This document shows positions 17,970-26,593 of a stretch of 64,000 bases of DNA, one piece after another. The notes under the pieces are model-generated. The model worked only from the letters and a program-made list of their open reading frames with translations, did no database searches and was not told the DNA's origin. The stretch comes from Affinirhizobium straminoryzae (GTDB lineage Bacteria; Pseudomonadota; Alphaproteobacteria; Rhizobiales; Rhizobiaceae): assembly GCF_007004135.1 (NCBI RefSeq), contig NZ_VJMG01000001.1, forward strand, positions 16,291 through 80,290, in the 5' to 3' direction. Made by a program: the position numbers and the translations under genes. Within the stretch, counting starts at the first letter, position 1; each line of letters opens with the position of its first letter.

Positions 17970-18614
17970 TCAGTGGTTGGAAAAATGCTTCAGCAGATGC
18001 GCTTCGGCATCGCGCCAGTCGCGGGCCTGTACCACATGCGGGCCGGGCTTCGGCGCATGGCGATGCATCTCGCTTTCCGGCATCAGATGGACGAGAAGGC
18101 ACTGCGGCACGCTTTCGGCCACCGAGACGTGATTGTGCGCCATGTCGTCGATGAAGGCGAGCGGCAGCGGGCGTGCCCCATGCATCTGACGCACCACCGG
18201 CCCCTTCGGGCTTTCGGTGGCGAGCAGCGGGAAGGTGAGGTCCAGCCGGTCGAGCAGGCGGCGGCGCATCAGCGTGTAGCGCGGTGGCATGGCGGTAAGG
18301 AACACCACGTCGGCGCTTTCGCCAATCCGTTTCAGGGTGGAAACCGCATCGCCAAACGGTGTCTGCCAGTCCTCCTGCGCCTCGAAGAAGTCGAGCACCA
18401 GCTGGCTGACCAGCGCGTCGTCCACCGGCACCTCGTCGCGCGCGGAGACGATATTGCCATGCAGCCGGTAGGAGCGGGGAAGGAGCCGGTGGCCGAGACT
18501 GTCGAGAAACCGCTCGAAGGGGTGCAGGAATTCGAGCACGACGTCATCGACATCGCAGACGGCGAGCGGCCGGTCGCCGAGGCGGACATGCGCGAGGTCA
18601 ACGATCTCGCTCAT
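17970..18614 (-). CDS. HAD-family hydrolase-like protein
   Basis: A 214-residue haloacid-dehalogenase-type protein. Motif I is A-V-C-D-V-D-D-V near residues 18-25 with the two aspartates D21 and D23; motif II is in VVFLTAMPPR and motif IV in LAFIDDMAHN. The substrate is unknown; the family includes phosphatases and phosphotransferases. Its ATG overlaps the stop of the DUF3572 gene by four bases (ATGA), so the two are translationally coupled. The start at 18614 is fixed by that overlap. Confidence 0.75.
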   Translation of the reverse strand: MSEIVDLAHVRLGDRPLAVCDVDDVVLEFLHPFERFLDSLGHRLLPRSYRLHGNIVSARDEVPVDDALVSQLVLDFFEAQEDWQTPFGDAVSTLKRIGESADVVFLTAMPPRYTLMRRRLLDRLDLTFPLLATESPKGPVVRQMHGARPLPLAFIDDMAHNHVSVAESVPQCLLVHLMPESEMHRHAPKPGPHVVQARDWRDAEAHLLKHFSNH

Positions 18615-18919
18615 CCGTGGTCTCCCGAATCGAGGCCCGGCCCCGAATAGTGGTGCCAGGCGGCCACCACGGCCTCCGGCTTCCAGTCCCGCGCGGCACA
18701 AAATGCCATCAGGGTCGGCTCATGCCCCATCACGAAGTCGATCATGCCGGCGAGAAAGCCGGGATCGCCGATCGCACCGCGCAGCTGTTCCACCTGCACG
18801 CCCGACAGGGACAGAAAACGACCGAGCATGTCCGGTTCCTCCGCAAGCCATTGCAGAATCGCGGTTGCCGTTTCTTCCGCCGAGGCAAGCGATGATGTTT
18901 TTCCGATCCCGCGCGACAT
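18611..18919 (-). CDS. DUF3572 family protein
   Basis: A 102-residue helical protein (AEETATAILQWLAEEPDMLGRFL and GFLAGMIDFVMGHEPTL) matching the DUF3572 family, which in rhizobia sits next to divK-pleD. No catalytic motif is seen and the function is unknown. It is first of a two-gene operon with the HAD protein and divergent from divK; the 127-bp gap must hold both promoters. Confidence 0.8.
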   Translation of the reverse strand: MSRGIGKTSSLASAEETATAILQWLAEEPDMLGRFLSLSGVQVEQLRGAIGDPGFLAGMIDFVMGHEPTLMAFCAARDWKPEAVVAAWHHYSGPGLDSGDHG

Positions 18920-19046
18920 GCTGCAACAAATTACCTTTTCTTCAACCTTATGGCTTTAGACTGTTTGAACCGAATGAATGGAATCGGCCGCAGGCGAGCT
19001 TATCTTCAAAGGATACGCTTGCAAGGCAGGATTTGGGGATGATGTT

Positions 19047-19418
19047 ATGCCCAAGAGGGTCATGATTGTCGAAGACAACGAGCTCAACATGAAGCTCTTC
19101 CGCGACCTGATCGAGGCCTCGGGTTATGCAACGATCCAGACGCGCAATGGCATGGAAGCGCTAGATCTTGCCCGCAAGCACAAGCCGGACCTCATCCTGA
19201 TGGACATCCAGCTGCCGGAGGTTTCTGGGCTGGAGGTGACGAAATGGCTGAAGGAAGATGACGAGTTGCACGTCATCCCGGTCATCGCCGTTACCGCCTT
19301 TGCGATGAAGGGAGATGAGGAGCGCATTCGCCAGGGCGGTTGCGAGGCCTACGTTTCCAAGCCGATTTCCGTGCCGAAGTTTATCGAGACCATCAAGACC
19401 TATCTTGGTGATGCCTGA
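19047..19418 (+). CDS. divK: single-domain response regulator DivK
   Basis: Essential cell-cycle receiver protein that, when phosphorylated by PleC/DivJ-type kinases, controls CtrA through DivL-CckA. It has 123 residues and only a receiver domain: acidic pocket E9-D10, phospho-acceptor D53 ([13 protein letters not shown]), T/S switch in [11 protein letters not shown] and the conserved lysine in YVSKPI. The start at 19047 ([10 protein letters not shown]) fits the family and has GGGGAT upstream. It lies 15 bp before pleD in one operon, as in Caulobacter. Confidence 0.95.
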   Translation: MPKRVMIVEDNELNMKLFRDLIEASGYATIQTRNGMEALDLARKHKPDLILMDIQLPEVSGLEVTKWLKEDDELHVIPVIAVTAFAMKGDEERIRQGGCEAYVSKPISVPKFIETIKTYLGDA

Positions 19419-19433
19419 CGCGGGACAAGGGTA

Positions 19434-20801
19434 ATGACGGCACGGATCCTGGTTGTTGACGATGTTCCGGCCAATGTGACGTTGCTGGAAGCCAGGCTGA
19501 TTGCCGAATATTTCGAGGTGCTGTCCGCCTCAAGCGGTCCCCAAGCGCTCGACATCGTCGCCAGCACCCCCGTCGATATCATCCTTCTCGACGTCATGAT
19601 GCCCGGCATGGATGGATTCGAGGTCTGTGCGCGGCTGAAGGCCGATCCGCAGTCGGCCCATATCCCCGTCGTCATGGTGACCGCGCTCGATCAGCCGGCC
19701 GACCGCGTACAGGGGCTCAAGGCCGGTGCCGACGATTTTCTGACCAAGCCCGTGAATGATCTGCAGCTCGTCTCGCGCGTGAAAAGCCTCGTGCGGCTGA
19801 AGACGCTGAGCGACGAATTGCGTATCCGTGCCGAGACCGCCCGCAAGATCGGTGTCGACGATGCCTTCCGCCTGGATCTGATGGACGGGCCGGGGAGGGT
19901 GCTTCTGGTCGACAACCGTGCCGCCTCGCAGGAGCGCATTGTCCGGACGCTGAAGCCGGTTGCGGAGGTGGATGCCCTGTCGGACCCCCAGGCTGCACTG
20001 TTTCAGGCGGCGGAGAGCCCGGTCGATCTCGTGATCGTCAATGCGGCGGGCGACGAATACGATCCTCTGCGGCTGTGTGCGCAGCTTCGGCTGCTGGAGC
20101 GCACCCGCTTCCTGCCGCTGCTGCTGGTGACCGATACGGGTGACGAGGACATGGTGATCCGCGCGCTGGACCTCGGCGTCAACGACTACATCATGCGTCC
20201 GGTCGATCCGAATGAACTGGTCGCCCGAACGCTGACCCAGATCAAGCGCAAGCGCTACAACGATCGCCTGCGGGCGAGCCTCAGCCAGACCATCGAGCTT
20301 GCCGTGACAGACGGGCTGACAGGCCTCAGCAACCGTCGCTCTCTCGACAGTCACCTGAAGACGCTGTTCAACCGTGCAGCCAGCCGCATGCGGCCGCTCT
20401 CCGTCTGCATGACCGATATCGACCGCTTCAAGCAGGTCAACGATACCTATGGTCACGATGCAGGTGATGAGGTGTTGCGCGAATTTGCCCGCCGCATCCG
20501 CTCCACCGTGCGGGGGGCGGATCTTGCCTGCCGTTACGGTGGCGAGGAATTCGTCGTGGTCATGCCGGATACCGATGCGGCGGCGGCTGCCGCCATCGCC
20601 GAGCGACTGCGCGCCATCATCGAAGGGGAGCCCTTCGTCCTGAATCAGGGGACGCAGCGGCTGTCGATCACCGCCTCCATTGGAATTGCCAGCAACGCCA
20701 GCGGTATCGATACGCCCGAACATTTGCTCAAGCAGGCCGATCGCGCGCTCTACGCCGCAAAGCTCGCAGGACGAAACCGAGTCGTCGCCTCTGCAGCATG
20801 A
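19434..20801 (+). CDS. pleD: diguanylate cyclase response regulator PleD
   Basis: Makes cyclic di-GMP at the cell pole during development. In order: receiver domain 1 with phospho-acceptor D53 (ILLDVMMPGMDG), a second receiver-like adaptor domain (about residues 150-280) and a GGDEF domain. The active site is G-G-E-E-F at 369-373, and the product-inhibition I-site R-x-x-D at 360-363, so feedback control is retained. The length of 455 residues matches Caulobacter PleD. Co-transcribed with divK. Confidence 0.96.
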   Translation: MTARILVVDDVPANVTLLEARLIAEYFEVLSASSGPQALDIVASTPVDIILLDVMMPGMDGFEVCARLKADPQSAHIPVVMVTALDQPADRVQGLKAGADDFLTKPVNDLQLVSRVKSLVRLKTLSDELRIRAETARKIGVDDAFRLDLMDGPGRVLLVDNRAASQERIVRTLKPVAEVDALSDPQAALFQAAESPVDLVIVNAAGDEYDPLRLCAQLRLLERTRFLPLLLVTDTGDEDMVIRALDLGVNDYIMRPVDPNELVARTLTQIKRKRYNDRLRASLSQTIELAVTDGLTGLSNRRSLDSHLKTLFNRAASRMRPLSVCMTDIDRFKQVNDTYGHDAGDEVLREFARRIRSTVRGADLACRYGGEEFVVVMPDTDAAAAAAIAERLRAIIEGEPFVLNQGTQRLSITASIGIASNASGIDTPEHLLKQADRALYAAKLAGRNRVVASAA

Positions 20802-21517
20802 TGATTCGCGCTTTTATTGAAAAAACCGATAGAACTGCTCTCACGCCTGCCCCCGTTCGGCGGCCGGCAAGCTTTGCCAAAAGTTAGACGAAGCCTGGAA
20901 ATTACACTGCACTATCCGAAATTTCGTATGGCTTTGACAAAAGCCTGATTCACAAAGCGTCTTGCTTTGCGGCACATTGTCCAAAAAACACTCAGCTTTT
21001 GCCGGATTGACTCGTCGCAAAGTTGGTGTGCAATATTACTTGCCTTAATTCCCAGTGGATATAGCAATCGGCGCCCTGTTTTTAACCATGTCCTGGGGAA
21101 AAATGTGTGCAGGTTAAGAATAGGTTGATTTTCGTTCTAAATTACGCAAGTTTAGCACCAAGGCAGCTTGTTCCCTTCGGGAACTCAGATACCCCATGAT
21201 GCTCAGGTCCGCCGCATCTCCTGGGTCGTGGGGTCGGTCGGTCGGTTCGCATATCACGCGGTTCCTCGTGCCGCTTGCGCGCCGACCGGCCCCCTTAAGC
21301 TATTTCCCCGCCAATACTGATCATAGCCATCGTCTGACAGTGCATCGTGCTTGGGCCTTACGCGAAGACCCGTGATCTCGCGGCGAAGGTGCCCGTGTCT
21401 GTTCTATTCATTCAGGTGCGGCGGAAAGGGGCCGGCGATATCATGCCGTCGTGCTGGTCGCGGGGGCAACGGACGCCGCCATATCACGGCAGGTCCTGCC
21501 GCTGGATGCCGACAATG
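20802..21517. other. long intergenic region pleD-rpmG
   Basis: About 715 bp without a convincing gene. The first 360 bp are notably AT-rich for this genome, with an isolated TTAACCAT half-site at 21082-21089. The middle holds the structured candidate, and the right end runs into the shared terminator. The only open frame, 21347-21553, has no ribosome binding site and runs through the terminator. Confidence 0.55.
21170..21291 (+). ncRNA. candidate structured RNA between pleD and rpmG
   Basis: Three consecutive hairpins can be drawn: GTTCCC-TTC-GGGAAC (21170-21184); CCCCATGA paired with TCGTGGGG, enclosing CTCAGG/CCTGGG (21192-21233); and GGTCGGTCGG paired with CCGACCGGCC, enclosing a GCGG/CCGC stem (21236-21291). 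G-U pairs are allowed. No coding frame fits. The strand is uncertain, since stems read both ways; plus is suggested by G-U pairs that are valid in that sense. It does not resemble SRP, RNase P, tmRNA or any riboswitch that I know. Confidence 0.4.
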
Positions 21518-21551
21518 AAAAAGGCGCGGAGCCGGAGCGCCGCGCCTTTTT
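21518..21551. terminator. bidirectional intrinsic terminator
   Basis: AAAAAGGCGCGG paired with CCGCGCCTTTTT around a 10-base loop, with A and T runs on both sides so that it works in both directions. It ends the rpmG transcript on the minus strand and any transcript arriving from the pleD side. Confidence 0.9.
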
Positions 21552-21573
21552 GAAGAGAAGAAACTGATCAAGC

Positions 21574-21741
21574 TTACTTGATCTTGGTTTCCTTGAACTC
21601 AACGTGCTTCTTGACGACCGGGTCATACTTGGTCTTGGTCATCTTGTCCGTCATCGTACGGCTGTTCTTCGTCGTGACGTAGAAGAAACCGGTATCGGCC
21701 GTCGACAGCAGCTTGATTTTGATGGTCGTAGCTTTCGCCAT
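21574..21741 (-). CDS. rpmG: 50S ribosomal protein L33
   Basis: Fifty-five residues, [20 protein letters not shown] at the N-terminus and FKETKIK at the end, the standard L33 of alphaproteobacteria. It lacks the four zinc-binding cysteines of the C+ type, so it is the zinc-independent paralogue. An AGGAAGACC tract precedes the ATG. The intrinsic terminator at 21518-21551 follows directly. Confidence 0.96.
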   Translation of the reverse strand: MAKATTIKIKLLSTADTGFFYVTTKNSRTMTDKMTKTKYDPVVKKHVEFKETKIK

Positions 21742-21833
21742 GGTCTTCCTGCCTCTGAATAAAAATCAAGCCGCGGACGCCTGAGCGGTCCACGGCGAAA
21801 TCTGGCGCGAAACTACAAATCGCGCCCGAAAAG

Positions 21834-23018
21834 TCAAGCCCGTTCTCTGCCGAAAAGCAGTCGGCAGATGGATATCAGCACATAAAGCCCGAAGAAGCCT
21901 GCCAGAGCCCAGGCAAAGCCGTTGTTTCCACTGATGTCGATGGCCGCACCGATCGCCTGCGGACCGGTCACGGTGCCAACGGCATAACAGAAGACGAAGG
22001 CTGCGTTGGCGGCAACAAGGTCCGATCCGGTGAGTCGCGAACCGAGATGGGCAAGGCCAACCGTGTAAAGACCGGAGACGCAGCCGCCCCAGACGAGCAG
22101 CAGACCGGCCATCAGCCACCAGTGATGGATGAGGAAGGGCAGAGCCAGCGCCCCCATCAGGCCGGCAATCGCCATCAGGAACAGCATCGGGCGACGGTCC
22201 TTCAACCGGTCGGAAATCATGCCGAACGGGATCTGGAACACCATGTTGCCGATACCCATCACCGTCAGCAGCAGCGCGGCATTCGCTTCCGGCAGGCCTG
22301 AGCGATTGGCATAGACCGGAAAGAGCGACAGGCCGCCGGCTTCCACGGCGCCGAAGACGAAGACGGCAGCCGTCGCGGTGGGCACCAGGAAGACATAGCG
22401 CATGAAGTGCTTCTGCGGCTTTTCTTCCAGCACCGGGCTTTCGCCACGGGCAATGTAGATCGGCACGAAGGCAACGAGAATGGCGCAGGCGCCGATGATG
22501 AAGGGCAGGATGCCCTCGCTGCCGATCGCCGAGAAGATCAGGGGGCCGATGGCAAAGCCGACGGCCAGCACAGTGGCATAGATGCCGAGCACCAGCCCGC
22601 GGCGGCGCGGAGGGGCTGCGGCATTGATCCAGAACTCCGAGAGAATGAACAGCGTCGTGGTGGCGCCGTGGAAGGTCAGGCGAAGCGGAAACCACATCCA
22701 GAAGGCTTCCGCATAATAAAAGCCGAGCGCGCTCACAGCGGAGATCAGGACCGCCCACAGCATGGTGCGGGCCACGCCGAAATCATGGGCAAGCCGGGTG
22801 CTGATCGGCGCCGCGATCATGGCGGCAACGCCGGCCATGGCTGAGTTGAGGCCGATCAGGGTCGACGAGATGCCGCGCTTTTCCAGAATGATGCTGAGCA
22901 GAGGCAGGCCGAGGCCGATGGCAATGCCGACTGCACTGATGGCAGAAATGGCAGCGACCAGCGACGGCCAATGGATTTCTTCGGGGTGGCCCATATTGCC
23001 GCCCGTCGATTGGGACAT
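21834..23018 (-). CDS. MFS transporter
   Basis: Inner-membrane permease of 394 residues with about 12 predicted helices. The loop between helices 2 and 3 has the pattern RLAHDFGVARTMLW and the loop of the second half GMISDRLKDRRPML, both typical of the major facilitator superfamily. The substrate cannot be told; similar rhizobial proteins are annotated as sugar or drug efflux. The start at 23018 is chosen for its GAAGGA site; the frame could extend nine residues upstream. It ends 92 bp before rpmG on the same strand. Confidence 0.85.
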   Translation of the reverse strand: MSQSTGGNMGHPEEIHWPSLVAAISAISAVGIAIGLGLPLLSIILEKRGISSTLIGLNSAMAGVAAMIAAPISTRLAHDFGVARTMLWAVLISAVSALGFYYAEAFWMWFPLRLTFHGATTTLFILSEFWINAAAPPRRRGLVLGIYATVLAVGFAIGPLIFSAIGSEGILPFIIGACAILVAFVPIYIARGESPVLEEKPQKHFMRYVFLVPTATAAVFVFGAVEAGGLSLFPVYANRSGLPEANAALLLTVMGIGNMVFQIPFGMISDRLKDRRPMLFLMAIAGLMGALALPFLIHHWWLMAGLLLVWGGCVSGLYTVGLAHLGSRLTGSDLVAANAAFVFCYAVGTVTGPQAIGAAIDISGNNGFAWALAGFFGLYVLISICRLLFGRERA

Positions 23019-23051
23019 CTTACGATCCTTCGTGTAGGAATCCATTTTTCT

Positions 23052-23750
23052 TTACAGCCGATGACGCAGAAACATGCCGTTACGATTGGTGTACACCCAT
23101 ACATCGCTTCCAAACGGCAAAGAACGGTTCGACTCAAGTGATTTTTTTAAGTCATCGAGCACGGCGAGGACGATCTCCGGCATTTTGACCGCCTCCAGCG
23201 CGTCGAGAGACAGCCAGTGCAGGTCGGACAGCTCGGCACTTTCCGTCGGGTGCTGCGCCTCGATGCCGGCTTCATCGGTAAAGGCGGCGAAAAAGCGATT
23301 GTCGAAGCGGCGCGACGCACCGGGCGGCGTCACCGCGCGCGCGATATAGCGCAGGCAGGAGAGGTCCGGTGCCATATCCGGCATGGTGGAAAGGTGCAGA
23401 CCCGTTTCCTCGCAAAGCTCGCGGGCGGCTGCAAGGGCCAGTGCGCGGGCGCTTGCCTCGGAAAGGGGGCGGCGACCGTTCTGCTTGAGCCGGTCGAGCA
23501 CCAGAGGATGCAGGTCCTGGGCGAAGGGCAGGGCATGGTCGCGTGGATCGCGCCGGCCGCCGGGCACCACATAGAGATCCGGCATGAAGACGTGGGCGCT
23601 GCCGCGCCGGCCGACAAGGATGCGATGGCTTGCGCCGCTGCGGTCGATCAGGATCAGCGAGGCGGAGGCACGCGGACGCAGTCTCGCGGCAGCCGGGGCG
23701 GCCACGGTGGACATGGCAGCCTGCGCCGATGCGCGGGACGTGCGGGTCAT
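23052..23750 (-). CDS. Nudix hydrolase
   Basis: Hydrolyses a nucleoside-diphosphate-linked substrate; which one is not clear. In 232 residues the Nudix box is split: PDLYVVPGGRRDP provides the glycine and A-A-A-R-E-L-C-E-E-T-G-L the R-E-x-x-E-E-x-G helix, with about 45 residues inserted between, as in NUDT19-like members. The start at 23750 avoids overlap with the DUF983 gene, whose stop is 13 bp upstream. Co-transcription with DUF983 and rnr is likely. Confidence 0.85.
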   Translation of the reverse strand: MTRTSRASAQAAMSTVAAPAAARLRPRASASLILIDRSGASHRILVGRRGSAHVFMPDLYVVPGGRRDPRDHALPFAQDLHPLVLDRLKQNGRRPLSEASARALALAAARELCEETGLHLSTMPDMAPDLSCLRYIARAVTPPGASRRFDNRFFAAFTDEAGIEAQHPTESAELSDLHWLSLDALEAVKMPEIVLAVLDDLKKSLESNRSLPFGSDVWVYTNRNGMFLRHRL

Positions 23751-23763
23751 GCCGTCGGTCCGA

Positions 23764-24231
23764 TCATGCGCCGTGGCCGCCGCGGCCGGGATCGATGCTC
23801 TCGTCCTCATTGCCGAAGCCATGCATTCTCAGCGCCCATTGCAGGCCGATCACGCCGCCCTTGATGGGCTGCATGGAGGCGAGCGCCGTCAGGATGGTGA
23901 TGGGGGTCCAGATGGCGAGATGCGTCCACATCGACAGGTGCCACACCATGTCGGTCATCATGAAGCCGCCGACCGTGACGTGACCGATCACGAAGATGAC
24001 CAGATAGGGCGGAAGGTCATCGGCGCGGTGGTGAAACATTTCCTCGCCACAGGCCGCACAGCGGTCGACCGGCTTCAGGAAGCTCTTGAACAGGCGGCCG
24101 CTGCCGCAGTTCGGGCAGGTGCATTTCAGACCGCGCAGGATGGACTGGCCGAGCGGGCGCTCCGGGCGATCGGCGCCGCCATACCGGATGGGGTGAGCCG
24201 GGGCATGGGCGTGATCGCTCGACACTGTCAT
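23764..24231 (-). CDS. DUF983 family membrane protein
   Basis: A 155-residue protein with an N-terminal zinc-ribbon (C-T-C-P-N-C-G and C-A-A-C-G) followed by two membrane helices (LVIFVIGHVTVGGFMM and AIWTPITILTALASM), the standard DUF983 architecture. The function is unknown. AGGAG precedes the ATG at 24231, overlapping the end of rnr, so it is in the rnr operon (topA-rnr-DUF983-nudix). Confidence 0.88.
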   Translation of the reverse strand: MTVSSDHAHAPAHPIRYGGADRPERPLGQSILRGLKCTCPNCGSGRLFKSFLKPVDRCAACGEEMFHHRADDLPPYLVIFVIGHVTVGGFMMTDMVWHLSMWTHLAIWTPITILTALASMQPIKGGVIGLQWALRMHGFGNEDESIDPGRGGHGA

Positions 24232-24241
24232 CGCTTTTCTC

Positions 24242-26593
24242 CTAGCGGCCGCGCCGTGGCGGGCGGGTTCCGGGTTTGCGCGCTGCACGCCGTCCCGACT
24301 TGTGGAAGGAACGGGTCGCCGCGCCCATCTTCTGGCCCTCGCTCAGCATCTCGAAACGGAGAGCGCCGGCAAGAGGGATAGCTTCTGCCAGTCTAACATC
24401 CACTGCGTCACCAAGCTGATAACCGAGGCCGGTCTTGTCGCCGATCAGCGCCTGCCGGCTTTCGTCATAGTGGAAGTAATCATTACCAATGGTAGATATG
24501 GGCACGAAACCGTCGGCGCCATAGGTTGGAAGCGTGACAAAAAGTCCCGCCTTGGTGACGCCGGAAACGCGCCCCTCGAATTCCTGGCCCACCCGTTCAG
24601 CCAGATGATGGGCGATCAGGCGGTTGATCGTATCACGCTCGGCCGCCATCGCGCGACGTTCGAAGGTGGAGATTTCCGCCGCGATGTCGTCGAGTTGTGC
24701 CTCTTCCTCCGGCGTGATGCCGCCTTCGCCAAGGCCGAGCGAGCCTACCAGCGCGCGATGCACGATGAGGTCGGCATAGCGGCGGATCGGCGAGGTGAAA
24801 TGCGCGTATTTCATCAGGTTGAGGCCGAAATGGCCGATGTTTTCCGGGCTGTAGACGGCCTGGCTCTGGCTGCGCAGCACCATTTCGTTGACCATCACCT
24901 GGTGCGGCGTGTCCTCGGCGCGCGCCAGAATCCCGTTGAAGGAATTGGCACGCATCTGGCCGCCCTTGGCCATGGAGATGCCGAGTGTCGCCAGGAACTC
25001 CCGCAGCACCTCCTGCTTGGCGAGCGAGGGCGCATCATGGACGCGGTAGATCAGCGGCTGGCGCTTCTTTTCCAGCGTTTCTGCCGCGCAGACATTGGCC
25101 TGGATCATCATTTCCTCGATCAGCTTGTGGGCATCGAGGCGTTCAGGAATGATGACCTTGTCGACCGTGCCGTCGGACTTCAGCAGAATCTTGCGCTCGG
25201 GCATGTCGAGTTCGAGCGGCTGGCGACGGTCGCGACCGCGCTTCATCACCGCATAGGCGTGCCACAGCGGCTTCAGGATCGGCTCCAGCAGCGGGCCGGT
25301 CTTGTCGTCCGGCTTGCCGTCGATCGCAGCCTGCGCCTGCTGGTAGGAGAGTTTTGCCGCGCTCTTCATCATGATGCGGTGGAAGGTGTGGCTCGCCTTG
25401 CGGCCGTCCTTGGAAAACACCATGCGCACGGCAAGCGCCGGCCGGTCCTCGCCTTCGCGCAGCGAGCAGAGATTGTTGGAGATCCGTTCCGGCAACATGG
25501 GAACGACGCGGTCGGGGAAATAGACGGAATTGCCGCGCTTCAGCGCCTCTCGGTCGAGCGGCGCGCCGGTGCGCACATACCAGGACACATCGGCAATGGC
25601 GACCGTGACGATCACGCCGTCCGGATTGTCCGGGGAGGGGTCCGGTTCGGCATAGACCGCGTCGTCATGGTCCTTGGCGTCTGCGGGATCGATGGTCACG
25701 AGCGGCACGTGGCGCCAGTCCTCGCGTTTCGCCATACTGGCGGGGCGCGCTTCTTCCGCCTCGTCCATCACCGGTTTCGGGAAGATATGCGGGATGCCAT
25801 GCGAATAGATGGCGATCATCGAGATCGCCTTTTCCGAGGCAACCGAGCCGACTACCGTCAGAACCTTCGCCCGCGTGAGGCCAAAACGGTTGCCGCGCAG
25901 CACATCGGCCTCGATCAGATCGCCATCCTTTGCCTCGCCGAGATCGCTGAGCGCGATCTGCATTTCCTCGCCGCGCCGGTCGATCGGCAACAGGCGTGCA
26001 CCGCCTTCCGGCATCATGCGGATGACGCCAAGCGCAGCATTGCGGTGCTTGTCGATGATTTTCACGACACGCGCCGTATAGGCCGGGCCTTTGCGATCCT
26101 TGTTGGGGAAGATCTTGGCAAGCACCCGGTCGCCAAGGCCTGCGGTGGGCGTTTTCGCCTTGCTGCGGTTGTCGGAGGACTGGCGGATCAGCACCGCCGG
26201 CGCCACGCCCTGGTCGTCCAGCCATTCGGCCGGCCGTGCGATGAGTTCGCCGTCCTTGCCGCGGCTGGTGATGTCGAGCACCGTCATCGGCGGTAGCGCA
26301 CCCGGCCGCGTCAGCGCCTTGCGGCTCTTCTGCAGAAGGCCCTCGTCTTCAAGGTCGCGCAGAACATCCTTCAACTCCACGCGTGTGTCGCCCTTCAGGC
26401 CGAAGGCCTTGGCGATTTCCCGCTTGGTGGCGCGGTCGGGATTGTCGGCAATGAATTCCAGCAGTACCTCGCGCGGGGGAACCACGCCCTGCACGATGAT
26501 CGACCTGTCACCGGATGCGGCCAGTTCCGCGCGAAGGGCAGCCTTGCGGCTCAAGGGTTGAGAGGGCTTGGCTTCGCGCGGTGTCTTGCTCAC
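24242..26593 (-). CDS. rnr: ribonuclease R
   Basis: Processive 3'-5' exoribonuclease that degrades structured RNA, with roles in rRNA and tmRNA quality control. In 783 residues: N-terminal winged-helix region, cold-shock domains, the RNB catalytic domain with D-P-A-D-A-K-D-H-D-D-A (metal aspartates) and a C-terminal S1 domain (GLFVTLPTYGADGFVPIST), ending in a basic tail. The start is GTG and overlaps the topA stop by four bases (GTGA), so translation is coupled to topA. Confidence 0.95.
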   Translation of the reverse strand: MSKTPREAKPSQPLSRKAALRAELAASGDRSIIVQGVVPPREVLLEFIADNPDRATKREIAKAFGLKGDTRVELKDVLRDLEDEGLLQKSRKALTRPGALPPMTVLDITSRGKDGELIARPAEWLDDQGVAPAVLIRQSSDNRSKAKTPTAGLGDRVLAKIFPNKDRKGPAYTARVVKIIDKHRNAALGVIRMMPEGGARLLPIDRRGEEMQIALSDLGEAKDGDLIEADVLRGNRFGLTRAKVLTVVGSVASEKAISMIAIYSHGIPHIFPKPVMDEAEEARPASMAKREDWRHVPLVTIDPADAKDHDDAVYAEPDPSPDNPDGVIVTVAIADVSWYVRTGAPLDREALKRGNSVYFPDRVVPMLPERISNNLCSLREGEDRPALAVRMVFSKDGRKASHTFHRIMMKSAAKLSYQQAQAAIDGKPDDKTGPLLEPILKPLWHAYAVMKRGRDRRQPLELDMPERKILLKSDGTVDKVIIPERLDAHKLIEEMMIQANVCAAETLEKKRQPLIYRVHDAPSLAKQEVLREFLATLGISMAKGGQMRANSFNGILARAEDTPHQVMVNEMVLRSQSQAVYSPENIGHFGLNLMKYAHFTSPIRRYADLIVHRALVGSLGLGEGGITPEEEAQLDDIAAEISTFERRAMAAERDTINRLIAHHLAERVGQEFEGRVSGVTKAGLFVTLPTYGADGFVPISTIGNDYFHYDESRQALIGDKTGLGYQLGDAVDVRLAEAIPLAGALRFEMLSEGQKMGAATRSFHKSGRRAARKPGTRPPRRGR

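Noticed and set aside
21347..21553. 68-codon frame between the structured element and rpmG
   Set aside because: No ribosome binding site, no family, and it runs through the bidirectional terminator.
24302..26296. 664-codon frame opposite rnr
   Set aside because: Antisense shadow of the conserved RNB gene; composition is typical of reversed high-GC coding sequence.
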